The position numbers and the translations under genes were made by a program. DNA of 64,000 bases. Origin: Marixanthomonas sp963974425. GTDB taxonomy: Bacteria; Bacteroidota; Bacteroidia; Flavobacteriales; Flavobacteriaceae. The notes under the pieces are model-generated. The model saw nothing but the letters and a program-made list of their open reading frames with translations, was not told the origin of the DNA and made no database searches. Below are positions 33,896 through 42,574 of the stretch, in pieces. The number at the start of each line of letters is the position of its first letter. The stretch's first letter is position 1. The stretch lies in assembly GCF_963974425.1 (NCBI RefSeq), contig NZ_CAXBCK010000013.1:15917-79916 (forward strand), in the 5' to 3' direction.

Positions 33896-35104
33896 TTAAA
33901 CCCCAAATGGATTCTCAATGCTGTGCGCTGGCTGTGTAAACCATTTCGGACCTTCTTTTGTCATATAAATATGATCTTCCAAACGCACGCCAAATGCTTC
34001 TGGTACTACAATCATAGGTTCAATACTAAAGGCCATTCCTACTTGTATTTTACTATAGTTTCCTTTCAGAATATACGGATGTTCATGGATTTCAAGTCCT
34101 ATACCATGCCCAGTTCGATGCGGTAATCCTGGTAGGTTGTAATCTGGACCGAGTCCGTCTTTTTCTAATTGTACACGAACTTGATCGTCAATATGTCCGC
34201 AAGACTTTCCGAGTTGTGCGGCATCAAAAGCAGCCAATTGAGCGGCTTTTTCGTTATCCCAAATTTTGGTTTCCTTAGCAGTTGCGTCACCATAACTATA
34301 CGTTCTAGTAATATCTGAAATGTAGCCGTTGTATTGCGTACCCGTATCAACTAAAACAATATCATTTTCTTCTAATGGTTTTGGAGATTTTACCCCGTGC
34401 GGAAAACTGGAGTCTTTACCAAATAGAACAATGCAAAAGTAAGAACCACTAGCAATACCGAGTTTTTGGTGTGCCTTATGAATAAAGCGTTCCACTTCTG
34501 CAGTAGTGATGCCTGGTTTTAAAATTTTTGCTACCGCTTGATGTACTTGCATCGTTAAGTCCATCGGGTACTGAATGTGAGCAATTTCAGCTTCACTTTT
34601 AAGCATTCTGATATCTCTGATAAGTTCTTCAGCACTGCTTATTGTAAATTTTTTATGTTCTTACAAGCGAGAAACCAAATTAAACGGCGTAGAATCATCT
34701 ATGGCCAAACGCGTACCTTCTGTTGCAACTTCTGAAATTTTCTGTACCGGTGATTCGTGTTCCAACCACGGAATAAGGTCGCCTTCAATTCCTATAAAAT
34801 CATTAAAAGTGCCTATTTCAAATTCAGGAACTACATAATGAAGACTTCCATCGGCAAAAAGAACTGCGCCAACTAAACGCTCTGATGCATTCCATTGCGT
34901 ATTAGTAAAGTAATACAAATTGGTGCCGGCATTAATATATAATGCATCCAATCCATTTGCTTTTAGGGCTACACAGGCTTTGTCAAGTCTGTCTTTAAAT
35001 TCTTTATCAGTAATGGGAGTCGGCTTGTTGGTTGGGGCGCTTAACTTAGAAAGTTCTTCTTCTGGCGTACTACCACCGATACCGTATGCTCTGTTGCTAT
35101 TCAT
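33896..35104 (-). pseudogene. M24-family aminopeptidase (Xaa-Pro type) split by an in-frame TAA
   Basis: The gene starts best at ATG 35104 (MNSNRAYGIGG); an earlier Met at 35161 adds an odd leader. It reads about 147 residues of the creatinase/prolidase N-domain (YFTNTQWNASERLVG) and stops at TAA 34661-34663. The same frame then continues to 33896 with the metal-dependent M24 domain: TGTQYNGYISDITRTY (metal Asp), LPHRTGHGIGLEIHE and FSIEPMIVVP. The lesion is a single nonsense codon between the two domains. A second start (34606) may allow the catalytic half to be made alone, but the N-domain would be lost. Confidence 0.82.
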
Positions 35105-35330
35105 GATAGATGTTACTTTAAGGGTTAATGCAATGATTTTTAGACGCCTAACTATCAACAATAGCTACATCTAACTCAATGCGCTTAAACATAATTAAAT
35201 AATGGTAATAAGCTCTTAAAATTTAGATAAATCTAGACAATCTAAACCTGTTTTAATCTTCACCCGAAACTACCAAAAAACGATTTTGATGGCTCTCAAG
35301 TCTGCCTAAACGAAAGGTTTAGAAAAAAAG

Positions 35331-35358
35331 AAATCCCGAAGCATAGCCATCGGGGTTT
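35331..35358 (-). terminator. Intrinsic terminator after DUF4494
   Basis: Minus-strand arms AAACCCCGA / TCGGGATTT (one mismatch) with a 10-base loop, followed by CTTTTTTT. It lies 29 bases downstream of the DUF4494 stop. Confidence 0.8.
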
Positions 35359-35387
35359 CTTAAACTAAAAATTGAATAGTTTATGTT

Positions 35388-35885
35388 TTAATTTTCTTGT
35401 TCTACAGGTTCAGCCGTTTCTAGCACATTAAACTTTTCTAATTGCTCTTCTTCCCCAGTGAAATATGGAAATACATCCAGAATTGGAGATTCTGTAATAG
35501 CAGGAATCGAATAATCTCCCATAGTATCGGCCATTGCCAACGTACTATTCTCAAATGCTTCTTTTACGTTATTGGCCTGCACTAACAAATACATATTTGT
35601 CTTTTTTTCTTTTCCACTCTCCTCATCCATGGCTACCAAGGAAACCTTCGACTTGAACCAACGATCGGAATTCTCAAACGGGTGCACCTCTGAGAAGTTT
35701 GCGACTTTTATGTTCATTATTCTGAAGTCCTCACTTGTATACGCCTTCATCTCTTCAGTAATTCTAGCTTCAGCTTCTGTATACGATACTGCATCCAATA
35801 AATACGTATCTGTTGTTACTTTTTGCTCTCCTGTTTCGTGTGTTTTTCTGTATTTCACCTTACATTCATACCAAGTTACGCTCAT
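35388..35885 (-). CDS. DUF4494 family protein
   Basis: A 165-residue soluble protein with duplicated beta-alpha modules. W-Y-E-C-K-V-K-Y near the N-terminus, then a DTYLLDAVSYTEAEARI segment, EVHPFENSDRWFKSKVSLV and a second TNMYLLVQANNVKEAFEN module match DUF4494, which is common and conserved in Bacteroidetes. Function unknown; probably cytosolic. It has a good promoter 23 bases upstream and a terminator downstream, so it is monocistronic. Confidence 0.9.
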   Translation of the reverse strand: MSVTWYECKVKYRKTHETGEQKVTTDTYLLDAVSYTEAEARITEEMKAYTSEDFRIMNIKVANFSEVHPFENSDRWFKSKVSLVAMDEESGKEKKTNMYLLVQANNVKEAFENSTLAMADTMGDYSIPAITESPILDVFPYFTGEEEQLEKFNVLETAEPVEQEN

Positions 35886-35907
35886 ATCTATATTTTTTTT
35901 AGGGTGC

Positions 35908-35942
35908 CAAAAATAATATTTATACCACTCCTGCTTTTCAAA
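35908..35942 (-). promoter_or_regulatory. Promoter of the DUF4494 gene
   Basis: On the minus strand a TTTG (35939-35942) is followed after 23 bases by TATTTTTG (35908-35915), matching the Bacteroidetes TTTG / TAnnTTTG layout. The start codon at 35885 is 22 bases downstream. Confidence 0.5.
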
Positions 35943-36234
35943 ATCAAGAATAGATATTCACAATTTTTATTTTTGTGTTTCTCTACCGTTACTACTTCAA
36001 TCTGATAGATTTTTGGAAACCTTATAAATGAAATACATAATAGGTTTTGACACTCTTTCTGAAAAAATAAAGGAGGTTATAAGTTAACTGAAAGAAAACT
36101 CAGCTATTCTATTAAGGAAGTAAATTAAAATATGTTGGAAAAGCTTTAACAAATTAATACTTCTAGCAAATATTTAAAGGTTTTAGTTTATATTTAGTTC
36201 TTTTCAAGTAGTTGAATATTGGTGAAGCACATTT
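35943..36234. other. Intergenic region, no gene seen
   Basis: About 290 bases of A+T-rich sequence between the DUF4494 promoter and the end of the minus-strand secreted pair. No ORF or clear terminator seen. Confidence 0.4.
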
Positions 36235-36957
36235 TTACAATTTAGAAATTCCGATATTAAAAAACTTGGCAGTAATGGTTCTGTTACCATCCAAAGTATA
36301 CTTAATTTCTACTACATCATTGGTCTCTAATAATAATACAGAGTTTCCACTGGTTCCCCAAAAATCACTTTTACTAAGATTTACATTTCCGCTAGTTAAA
36401 TACGATTTTAAAGTTCCGTTTACATATACGAGCAACTTATATTTTCTCGGTCCTGCAGGGAGGTTGGTTGTAGACATGCCCGCAGTTACTAGGTATAGGC
36501 CATCTTGAAGTATTTTTATTGTACTATCTCCTTTGGTTTCCTCTTCACCGGCGCTTACCTCATAATAATCTGCTACATTGTGTAAGATATTTGTCCCATT
36601 GAGTGGTATCGGTAATGGTGGGTTCTCTTGTAGTACAAGACTACCGCCATTTTTGTTAAGTATTATAGAAGGTGTATTATTTAACTGAACATATTTAATC
36701 CATTTTTCATTAATACGAATGTACAAACTGCTGTCAGTGGTGTTGAACACAATTGAACCTTCAAGAGGGCCATCTATTTCTTGCATTTGGGTATTGGTCA
36801 TACGGGGTAGCGCCATAGTACCTATCGTACTTTCAATTTGTAAAGCACTACCATCATCTAAGTTCGTGGTGTTGATTCCAACTCCATTTTGAGCAAATAA
36901 AGGTATAAAGGACATACATATGAGAAGTGCTGTTAGTCTTAATTTTAAATATTCCAT
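36235..36957 (-). CDS. Exported jelly-roll-like protein, tandem paralogue B
   Basis: A 240-residue exported protein with a signal peptide (LLICMSFIPLFAQ). G-V-G-I-N-T-T-N-L-D near residue 26, then a L-P-R-M-T-N-T-Q-M-Q-E-I-x-G-P-L-E-G-S-I-V-F-N-T block, is a widespread N-terminal motif of secreted flavobacterial proteins. A roughly 120-residue beta-rich C-terminal domain follows, reminiscent of C1q/TNF jelly-rolls. No catalytic residues evident. It lies 6 bases downstream of its paralogue. Confidence 0.78.
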   Translation of the reverse strand: MEYLKLRLTALLICMSFIPLFAQNGVGINTTNLDDGSALQIESTIGTMALPRMTNTQMQEIDGPLEGSIVFNTTDSSLYIRINEKWIKYVQLNNTPSIILNKNGGSLVLQENPPLPIPLNGTNILHNVADYYEVSAGEEETKGDSTIKILQDGLYLVTAGMSTTNLPAGPRKYKLLVYVNGTLKSYLTSGNVNLSKSDFWGTSGNSVLLLETNDVVEIKYTLDGNRTITAKFFNIGISKL

Positions 36958-36963
36958 AACTCA

Positions 36964-37704
36964 TTATATTTTAATAACCCCTATCTTGAAAAAACGGGCG
37001 TCTAATCGCTCCCCATTATTATTCAGCACATAGCGCATAATTATTTTATCATCGGCGTTAAAGGGGAAAGTCATTACACCACTGGTACCAAATTCATCTT
37101 CAGTTTCCATTACCACATTCCCGCGTACTAAATATCCAATAAGGTTAGAGTTATTATTTTTATATACACCAATAATGTATTTATGACCGCCAATGGGCAA
37201 GTTATTTACGGAAAAACCTGCGGTAATCATATAATTACCACTCTTTTTCACTTGTACGGTTCCGTTCGCTGTAACGGTAAAAAAGTTTTCTTCAGTAGAA
37301 GCTATTTCACTTTTATTCAAAGGAAAGTTATAGTAGGTGTTAGTACTAGTTTGTACCAAGTTGTTATCATCGTTTTCTCCCCAGTCCTTGCTCAATACAA
37401 TGGAAGGAAGATCTGGACGGGTAATATTATTCCAAGTTCCTGAAGAGTATAAAAACAACGCAGAAAATGTAGTATTGTAAACAATAGAACCTTCTAGCGG
37501 CGTGGGTATATCATTCATTTGTGTATTGGTCATTCGCGGGGGTACAAATCCACCTGTAGTACTATCTATTTGTAAGGCACTACTTGGTGCAGGTGTTACT
37601 GTACCAATACCCACTTGTGCAGTGGCTGGCAAAACAATAAATATAAAAAATACTAATAATTTAAGGGTACCTTTTCCAAGGTATAAATAAGTATTGTTTT
37701 TCAT
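36964..37704 (-). CDS. Exported jelly-roll-like protein, tandem paralogue A
   Basis: A 246-residue exported protein with a signal peptide (FFIFIVLPATAQ). It shares the L-Q-I-x-S-T-T-G-G ... P-P-R-M-T-N-T-Q-M-N-D-I ... G-S-I-V-Y-N-T block with the next gene, and its second half parallels that of the paralogue: K-S-G-N-Y-M-I-T-A-G-F-S versus Q-D-G-L-Y-L-V-T-A-G-M-S. The two are clearly a tandem duplication. They may be adhesive or surface-exposed trimeric proteins, but this is inference. Confidence 0.78.
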   Translation of the reverse strand: MKNNTYLYLGKGTLKLLVFFIFIVLPATAQVGIGTVTPAPSSALQIDSTTGGFVPPRMTNTQMNDIPTPLEGSIVYNTTFSALFLYSSGTWNNITRPDLPSIVLSKDWGENDDNNLVQTSTNTYYNFPLNKSEIASTEENFFTVTANGTVQVKKSGNYMITAGFSVNNLPIGGHKYIIGVYKNNNSNLIGYLVRGNVVMETEDEFGTSGVMTFPFNADDKIIMRYVLNNNGERLDARFFKIGVIKI

Positions 37705-37963
37705 CGGGGGCTAGAATTAAATACATAAATAAGTTAAAAATCGAATGTAAATTTAAAAAAATATTTGAATTCATCTAACTTTTACGTGTATAATCGTCAA
37801 TAAAATGGTTTTTAGCGACTAAAAATCATCATTTTGTAAGTTTTTTCTTATTTTTTTCAATCAATTGATATTTTATTATACGTTAAGGACACCTACTATA
37901 AAATTTAATCCAAATTTTATAACATTAGCATTTTTTATAAACAATCACAGCTAGATAAAATGC

Positions 37964-39427
37964 TTATTTATCTATTTTTGTATGTAAAGTATGTTTCGCT
38001 ACATGCAATGTTTTTCCAGCTACGTCTGCGAGCCAACTTAAATGTGCCTTAGGATTTTTAGCTAATTCTGTAACAGTATTGCGAGTGGTTACAGCCAACT
38101 TAGCACCATCGGTGACTATTTGTCCTGGTTGGGTCAATCCGTTAAGCAGGTAATCATTGGCATCCATACCCGCTTGAAGAAGAATTTTCATGATAAAATC
38201 TGGAGTAAGTGCTTTATATGATGGATAGGTACCTTCAAAAATACCCGCAATGATGGCTGCAAACTTGGGATCATTTTTACATCTTGAAATTAGGATGTTC
38301 AAAAAGGTCATCCATAAAGGAGTCAAAGTTTTATTACGCCCAAACTGAACCAGTAAATTGGATAGAGAAAAATCATAGGCTAACTCTTTCTCCAATTGTT
38401 TTTTATACCCCGCCAACGCATCGACTGAACAATCATCTTGCTGTATACAATCAATTAAACTTTCTGCAGCCCAGCGAGCGCTTAACACGGCATATTGAAT
38501 ACCATCACCGCTCAAGGGATTTATAAGTCCAGCGGCTTCACCTACCAGCATCGCACGGTCTGCCGTTATAGGGTTCCGGGAATCGTAAAAGGTAATGGGC
38601 CAGCCCTGTATTTTTTCGGTTGCTTTGCCATTGCCCAATCGTTTCCGTAAATCGGGGTTGGTGGCTATATGGTTGGCAAAACATTGCCGTACTTCTGAAG
38701 CCTCTTTCGGACAGGTTTTAAAAATCATCGCCATCCCTACGTTGGCTCCTGTTTCCCCTTTTGGGAACAACCAATAAATCCCAGGGAAGTTTTCTTCACT
38801 AAAATAAACATCCACCCGGTTGCGTGGGCCATTGACACCTTCATAATACGACCGCAACCCCAACAATTGATACGCGGGGTCTGGCTGATAGCCGCGTAAT
38901 TTTCGCCCTACCAATGATCGGCTTCCGTCTGCCCCTACAATCAGTTTTGAAATCAGCCGCCCTTCTTTCTTTCCATTTTTATAGGTCGTTACCACCTTGT
39001 TGGCATAGACCTTATAATCGATCATCCTACAGTTTTCATAAAAGACAGCGCCCTCCTTTTTTGCTGTATCATAAATCATAGCATCCAATTCCATTCGGGG
39101 TATTATGCGTGCATGAAATGGCAGGTCATCTGGCTTTTCCAAGTTAATATGGGCTTGGTCGTTTTTCATAAACAGGCCAACCGTATCAATACTGTTGGCC
39201 TTTTTAAATGTATCAGTTTTGGTGATGCCCATGGCATGAAGTTCGCGCAATGCAACAGGGCTCACGCCATCGCCACATACCTTATCCCGGGGAAACTTTT
39301 TAGCCTCTATAACAATAGTCTTGATGTTGGCTTTCGCCAAATGATACGCCAAGGCACTACCAGCAGGCCCTCCCCCAACGATGAGCACATCGCAATCATA
39401 TTCTATTTTTTGGCGTATCTGTACCAT
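37964..39427 (-). CDS. Geranylgeranyl-reductase-like FAD-dependent oxidoreductase
   Basis: A 487-residue flavoprotein. The FAD-binding Rossmann motif IVGGGPAGSALAYHL (about 16-30) is followed by FPRDKVCGDGVSP, a hallmark of geranylgeranyl reductases, then a VGADGSRSLVGRKL and an MLVGEAAGLINPLSGDGIQYA motif. These enzymes reduce isoprenoid double bonds in chlorophyll, menaquinone or archaeal lipids. The C-terminal 130 residues extend beyond the core and are mostly helical. It lies 2 bases downstream of the polyprenyl synthase, so the two are almost surely co-translated and probably act on the same isoprenoid. Confidence 0.9.
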   Translation of the reverse strand: MVQIRQKIEYDCDVLIVGGGPAGSALAYHLAKANIKTIVIEAKKFPRDKVCGDGVSPVALRELHAMGITKTDTFKKANSIDTVGLFMKNDQAHINLEKPDDLPFHARIIPRMELDAMIYDTAKKEGAVFYENCRMIDYKVYANKVVTTYKNGKKEGRLISKLIVGADGSRSLVGRKLRGYQPDPAYQLLGLRSYYEGVNGPRNRVDVYFSEENFPGIYWLFPKGETGANVGMAMIFKTCPKEASEVRQCFANHIATNPDLRKRLGNGKATEKIQGWPITFYDSRNPITADRAMLVGEAAGLINPLSGDGIQYAVLSARWAAESLIDCIQQDDCSVDALAGYKKQLEKELAYDFSLSNLLVQFGRNKTLTPLWMTFLNILISRCKNDPKFAAIIAGIFEGTYPSYKALTPDFIMKILLQAGMDANDYLLNGLTQPGQIVTDGAKLAVTTRNTVTELAKNPKAHLSWLADVAGKTLHVAKHTLHTKIDK

Positions 39428-39429
39428 AG

Positions 39430-40458
39430 CTAATAATCACGGTTTATCATATATAAAATAATACGCTCCAAAAAGGCCTTATCCTCACTATCTTCCAAAT
39501 GGGAAAAATGAGTGTAGAATTCTTTAAGTGCTGCCCCAGCTAGATACCTGCTAGTACTTTTTGCATAGGTAATGGAACCATAGCTATGCATGAAGTCTAA
39601 GATTGTTTTAGCCTCAGCCAAATTGCGATCTAAAATTGGGATATTTAAAAACCCTTTAATAAACCTGCGTTCGCTGGCAGAACATTTCTCCAATAAATGT
39701 ATCAACATCAGGGTACGTTTGCCTTCCATAATGTCGCCGCCTATTTCCTTACCATACGAGGTTTCTTCACCAACTAGATTGAGTACGTCATCTTGTATCT
39801 GAAAAGCGGCCCCCATAAAGTACCCTAACCTATTAAAATCGTCTGGTTTCACTGCTCCTTTGCTACCAATTAGCGCTCCAATACGTATAGGATGGATGCA
39901 GGTATACCAGCAGGTTTTTTTAAGGATCATCCGCAGGTAGTCGGTTTCGGTGAGGTCGCAGCGGTTGTCTTTGCGCCATCCCAGTTCGAGGGCTTGCCCT
40001 TCTGCCGATTCGGTTATTAAATGCTGAATTTCCAAAAAGATACGTTGTGACAGTTTTTCTCCCAACAAATCCCGGTTGCGCCATAAAGGGGATAAACTGA
40101 GGGCATTGAGCATATCGCCAACGTTTATGGCTATGGCACGGCTGGTGGCTTCGTGCATGGTCGGTTTTTTGCGCCTATAAAAACTCTCGTCTTCTACATC
40201 ATCGTGAATAAGAAAAGCATTGTGTAACATCTCTAACGCTATAGCTGAAAACTTGGCTTCCTGTAGCTTTCCGCCAAAAGCTTTACAACTTGCAATGCAA
40301 AGTCCAGGGCGAAATCCTTTTCCACCGCGGTTGGGATAATCTGATAACAAACCATATAGATATTGCTTAGGTTCTTTTTCAGGAATAAACGCATGGATAC
40401 CTAAGAGGGTCTCGGTCCCATAATCCACTAGTTTTTGTTTCATTTGCGCCGTATCCAT
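39430..40458 (-). CDS. Polyprenyl diphosphate synthase
   Basis: A 342-residue all-helical isoprenyl synthase. The first Asp motif HDDVEDESFYRRKKP (about 85-99, DDxxD plus Arg-Arg) and the second QDDVLNLVGE (about 222-231, DDxxN-type) with a following KEIGGDIMEGKRT are diagnostic. The residues before DDVED are LHNAFLI; small or large side chains there usually set chain length, but I will not predict it. It acts in the cytoplasm, elongating IPP/allylic diphosphates. It is upstream of and coupled to the reductase. The gap to the preceding beta-sandwich gene is 75 bases. Confidence 0.93.
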   Translation of the reverse strand: MDTAQMKQKLVDYGTETLLGIHAFIPEKEPKQYLYGLLSDYPNRGGKGFRPGLCIASCKAFGGKLQEAKFSAIALEMLHNAFLIHDDVEDESFYRRKKPTMHEATSRAIAINVGDMLNALSLSPLWRNRDLLGEKLSQRIFLEIQHLITESAEGQALELGWRKDNRCDLTETDYLRMILKKTCWYTCIHPIRIGALIGSKGAVKPDDFNRLGYFMGAAFQIQDDVLNLVGEETSYGKEIGGDIMEGKRTLMLIHLLEKCSASERRFIKGFLNIPILDRNLAEAKTILDFMHSYGSITYAKSTSRYLAGAALKEFYTHFSHLEDSEDKAFLERIILYMINRDY

Positions 40459-40533
40459 AACCTACTGTTCGTTTTATTATGATTGATTGTTTTTTGAATA
40501 CAAATAGTCTATTGTTATCGGAAGCTTCTATAG

Positions 40534-41271
40534 TCATATTACTTCCAAAGCAATTAGCACTCGCACCAACGGGTCATTTTTATCGGTCAATAAGGCGTTG
40601 TAACATCCCGGCTGACTGTTTTTCGGCAGGTCTAACGTGATATTCAGGTCTTTTTCTTTTTTTGGTCTGAGCGAAAAGGATTTAGGTTCTATTTTTATGG
40701 CCCTTTTATAGATTACGTGTTCGCCCGGCCCAATCAAATCGCTTTTTCTAAGTTCAATTTTTTTAGGGCTTTCCAGATGGTCTTCAAACATGCTTATTGT
40801 CAAAGTAACCGTTTCGCCCGGTTTCATTGGGGCATCGGGTTCTAATGTAATAATAGCGGGGGTGCTTTTTGAAGTTTTGGATGGTGGTTTTGTGCTCGAT
40901 GCTTTGCCGTTTTTTTTTGCCTGTTCCTCTGTTTCTTTTTTAAGAGCTTCCACCACACTGTTCATTTGGCCTGTTAAGGAAGCAAAGGCGTCGATAAATA
41001 AGTCTAACACTTCATGCGAATCCCGCCGAATCCGGTTCATCAAGGCGTCGGGGTCTTCCCGGATTTCATCGACATCTATTAATTTTTTCTCAATCTTTTT
41101 GGCCGCTAAAATACCTGCGGCTATTTCTTCTTCCAGTACGTTCACTGCGGAATTAACGATACGCTGCGCCTTGTTCACCACACGGTCTGTATCGATCCAC
41201 GAGGCGTCTTCCTGTTTGCTTTGCTTACCGGAATTACTTTTTTTTCGTGGTCCTTTTTTTGACGTTCCCAT
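40534..41271 (-). CDS. Unrecognised protein: helical phasin-like N-half and beta-sandwich C-half
   Basis: A 245-residue leaderless protein. A basic 20-residue start is followed by a long helical region (about 30-120: RVVNKAQRIVNSAVNVLEEE...LIDAFASLTGQMNSVVEALKK). A Lys/Ser/Pro linker and a beta-rich domain follow (about 145-245, PGETVTLTISM ... LTDKNDPLVRVLIALEVI). The helix resembles granule- or membrane-associated phasin-like helices in style only. No signal peptide was seen. Its start overlaps the upstream gene's end by 38 bases. The function is not known; the cluster context suggests an isoprenoid-linked structure. Confidence 0.65.
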   Translation of the reverse strand: MGTSKKGPRKKSNSGKQSKQEDASWIDTDRVVNKAQRIVNSAVNVLEEEIAAGILAAKKIEKKLIDVDEIREDPDALMNRIRRDSHEVLDLFIDAFASLTGQMNSVVEALKKETEEQAKKNGKASSTKPPSKTSKSTPAIITLEPDAPMKPGETVTLTISMFEDHLESPKKIELRKSDLIGPGEHVIYKRAIKIEPKSFSLRPKKEKDLNITLDLPKNSQPGCYNALLTDKNDPLVRVLIALEVI

Positions 41272-41893
41272 TGGCTTGTTTTTTAACTGGTGGTGCTATG
41301 TGCAGTAGGATACGGAAGAAGGAAGGCTCAAAGCCCACTACTTCCACATCGCTACTATAGGTTGCGCTGGGGGTCTTTTTTGGAATATGAAGCTCAATGG
41401 CCACGGTATCTTTTTCGCCTGGCTCTTGAGTAAAGGATTGTGGTTTAAAAGTGGTTTTAATATTGATTTCGTTAGCAGGTTCCGCAGTATCCGTAAAAGG
41501 GGAATTGACCAGTTCGCAACTCGCGGTTTCTGTTTTGGTGTTTTCCAGAACAAACTGCAAGCTAAGCCGTTCTCCGGCTTTGGCGGTTTCTTCCAGTACA
41601 AATGCAGGTTGTGTCTCGGTATGACCAGAAGGTTCTTCTTTATCGATCATTTCATTGGCGAATGAAAAGCCCATTTCCAACGCCTTATTGTAGTATTCTA
41701 AATTCATTTTGGCAAACTCGGTAAAGGCTTTGCTGTACGCTTCGGGCTTGAAAACAAATGGGCTTTTGCCTGTTTTGGGCTTTTGGCTCATCTCGCTCCA
41801 TATCTTAAACCCCTGACCCATAAATTTTTTATTGAGCGCAACGGTTTTTCTGAAAAGTTCTTCAAACGGTATTTGGTCGTTGTTTGATGCCAT
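41234..41893 (-). CDS. Unrecognised protein: phasin-like helix plus beta-sandwich
   Basis: I start this at ATG 41893 (MASNNDQIPFEEL), 10 bases after the upstream stop. A Met at 41938 would overlap that gene by 35 bases. About 219 residues, leaderless. The helical N-half (FRKTVALNKKFMGQGFKIW ... YSKAFTEFAKMNLEYYNKALEMGF) resembles PhaE/phasin-like helices. The C-half (about 105-205) is an Ig-like beta domain with alternating hydrophobic strands, ending in a Lys-rich tail. Part of a run of five such proteins between the LytTR gene and the polyprenyl synthase. Confidence 0.65.
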   Translation of the reverse strand: MASNNDQIPFEELFRKTVALNKKFMGQGFKIWSEMSQKPKTGKSPFVFKPEAYSKAFTEFAKMNLEYYNKALEMGFSFANEMIDKEEPSGHTETQPAFVLEETAKAGERLSLQFVLENTKTETASCELVNSPFTDTAEPANEINIKTTFKPQSFTQEPGEKDTVAIELHIPKKTPSATYSSDVEVVGFEPSFFRILLHIAPPVKKQANGNVKKRTTKKK

Positions 41894-41903
41894 GGGCTTG
41901 GTG

Positions 41904-42563
41904 TTATCGGTCTTGGTCTTGGTCACGGATGGGCTCACAATAATAATGCGATTTCCAGCTTTGCCATCTTAGCTTGTATTTTTTCTCCTCGTGGGGCGTT
42001 ACCGTAATGCCGGGATGATCGGCGATTTCCACGGTAAGGCAGATGTTTTGATTGTATTCTTTTTCTCGCAGTACGATTTCCGAAGTATAGGTGCCATTTT
42101 CCAATTTTCCCGTATCTAAATGCAACAACACCCTTTCTTTACCAAAGGGAGCCAATTGGACCGCGTTTTTATTTAAATTAAGTTGCACGCCGGCATCATT
42201 CCCATCTTGATCGATCAAAGGCCGGGCTCCTACCCTATATTTTTTAGGTGCATTGCAATCATTTTTCACATAAAATGGGATGATAATTCGCTCTCCCTTC
42301 ATAGCTGTTCTATGCATGCTGGTCAAGCAATGCGGCGGACATTCTTCTTGGGGTGGACAACAATCCCCAGTATTGAACATGGTTTTTAAAGGCTGAAGGA
42401 CGTTTTTGCCCAACTGTCCGGCATTTTTACTGAACTGGTTGCTGTTTCCCGTCATATTGTCCAGCATGGTGCCATAGAATTCCATAGACATATTGGTAAG
42501 GCCTTGAAGGTTCTTCATGACCGAATCGCTGAACACATTGGACTGTAAAGGTTTATTTTCCAT
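41904..42563 (-). CDS. Unrecognised Cys-rich protein: amphipathic helix plus beta-sandwich
   Basis: The start is set at ATG 42563 (MENKPLQSN), 11 bases past the upstream stop; an earlier Met adds an unlikely leader. About 219 residues, leaderless. A helical N-part (VMKNLQGLTNMSMEFYGTMLDNM) is followed by a compact Cys/Pro-rich hinge (CCPPQEECPPHC, about 68-79). A beta-sandwich C-half follows (IIIPFYVKNDCN ... YTSEIVLREKEYNQNICLTVEI). Vicinal cysteines could bind metal or form disulfides. No known family recognised. Confidence 0.65.
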   Translation of the reverse strand: MENKPLQSNVFSDSVMKNLQGLTNMSMEFYGTMLDNMTGNSNQFSKNAGQLGKNVLQPLKTMFNTGDCCPPQEECPPHCLTSMHRTAMKGERIIIPFYVKNDCNAPKKYRVGARPLIDQDGNDAGVQLNLNKNAVQLAPFGKERVLLHLDTGKLENGTYTSEIVLREKEYNQNICLTVEIADHPGITVTPHEEKKYKLRWQSWKSHYYCEPIRDQDQDR

Positions 42564-42574
42564 TTTTTCTTGTT

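Noticed and set aside
40790..41308. A 172-residue plus-strand ORF
   Set aside because: It lies antisense within a well-spaced cluster gene, has no recognisable protein pattern, and its length is explained by the G+C-richer DNA of this segment.
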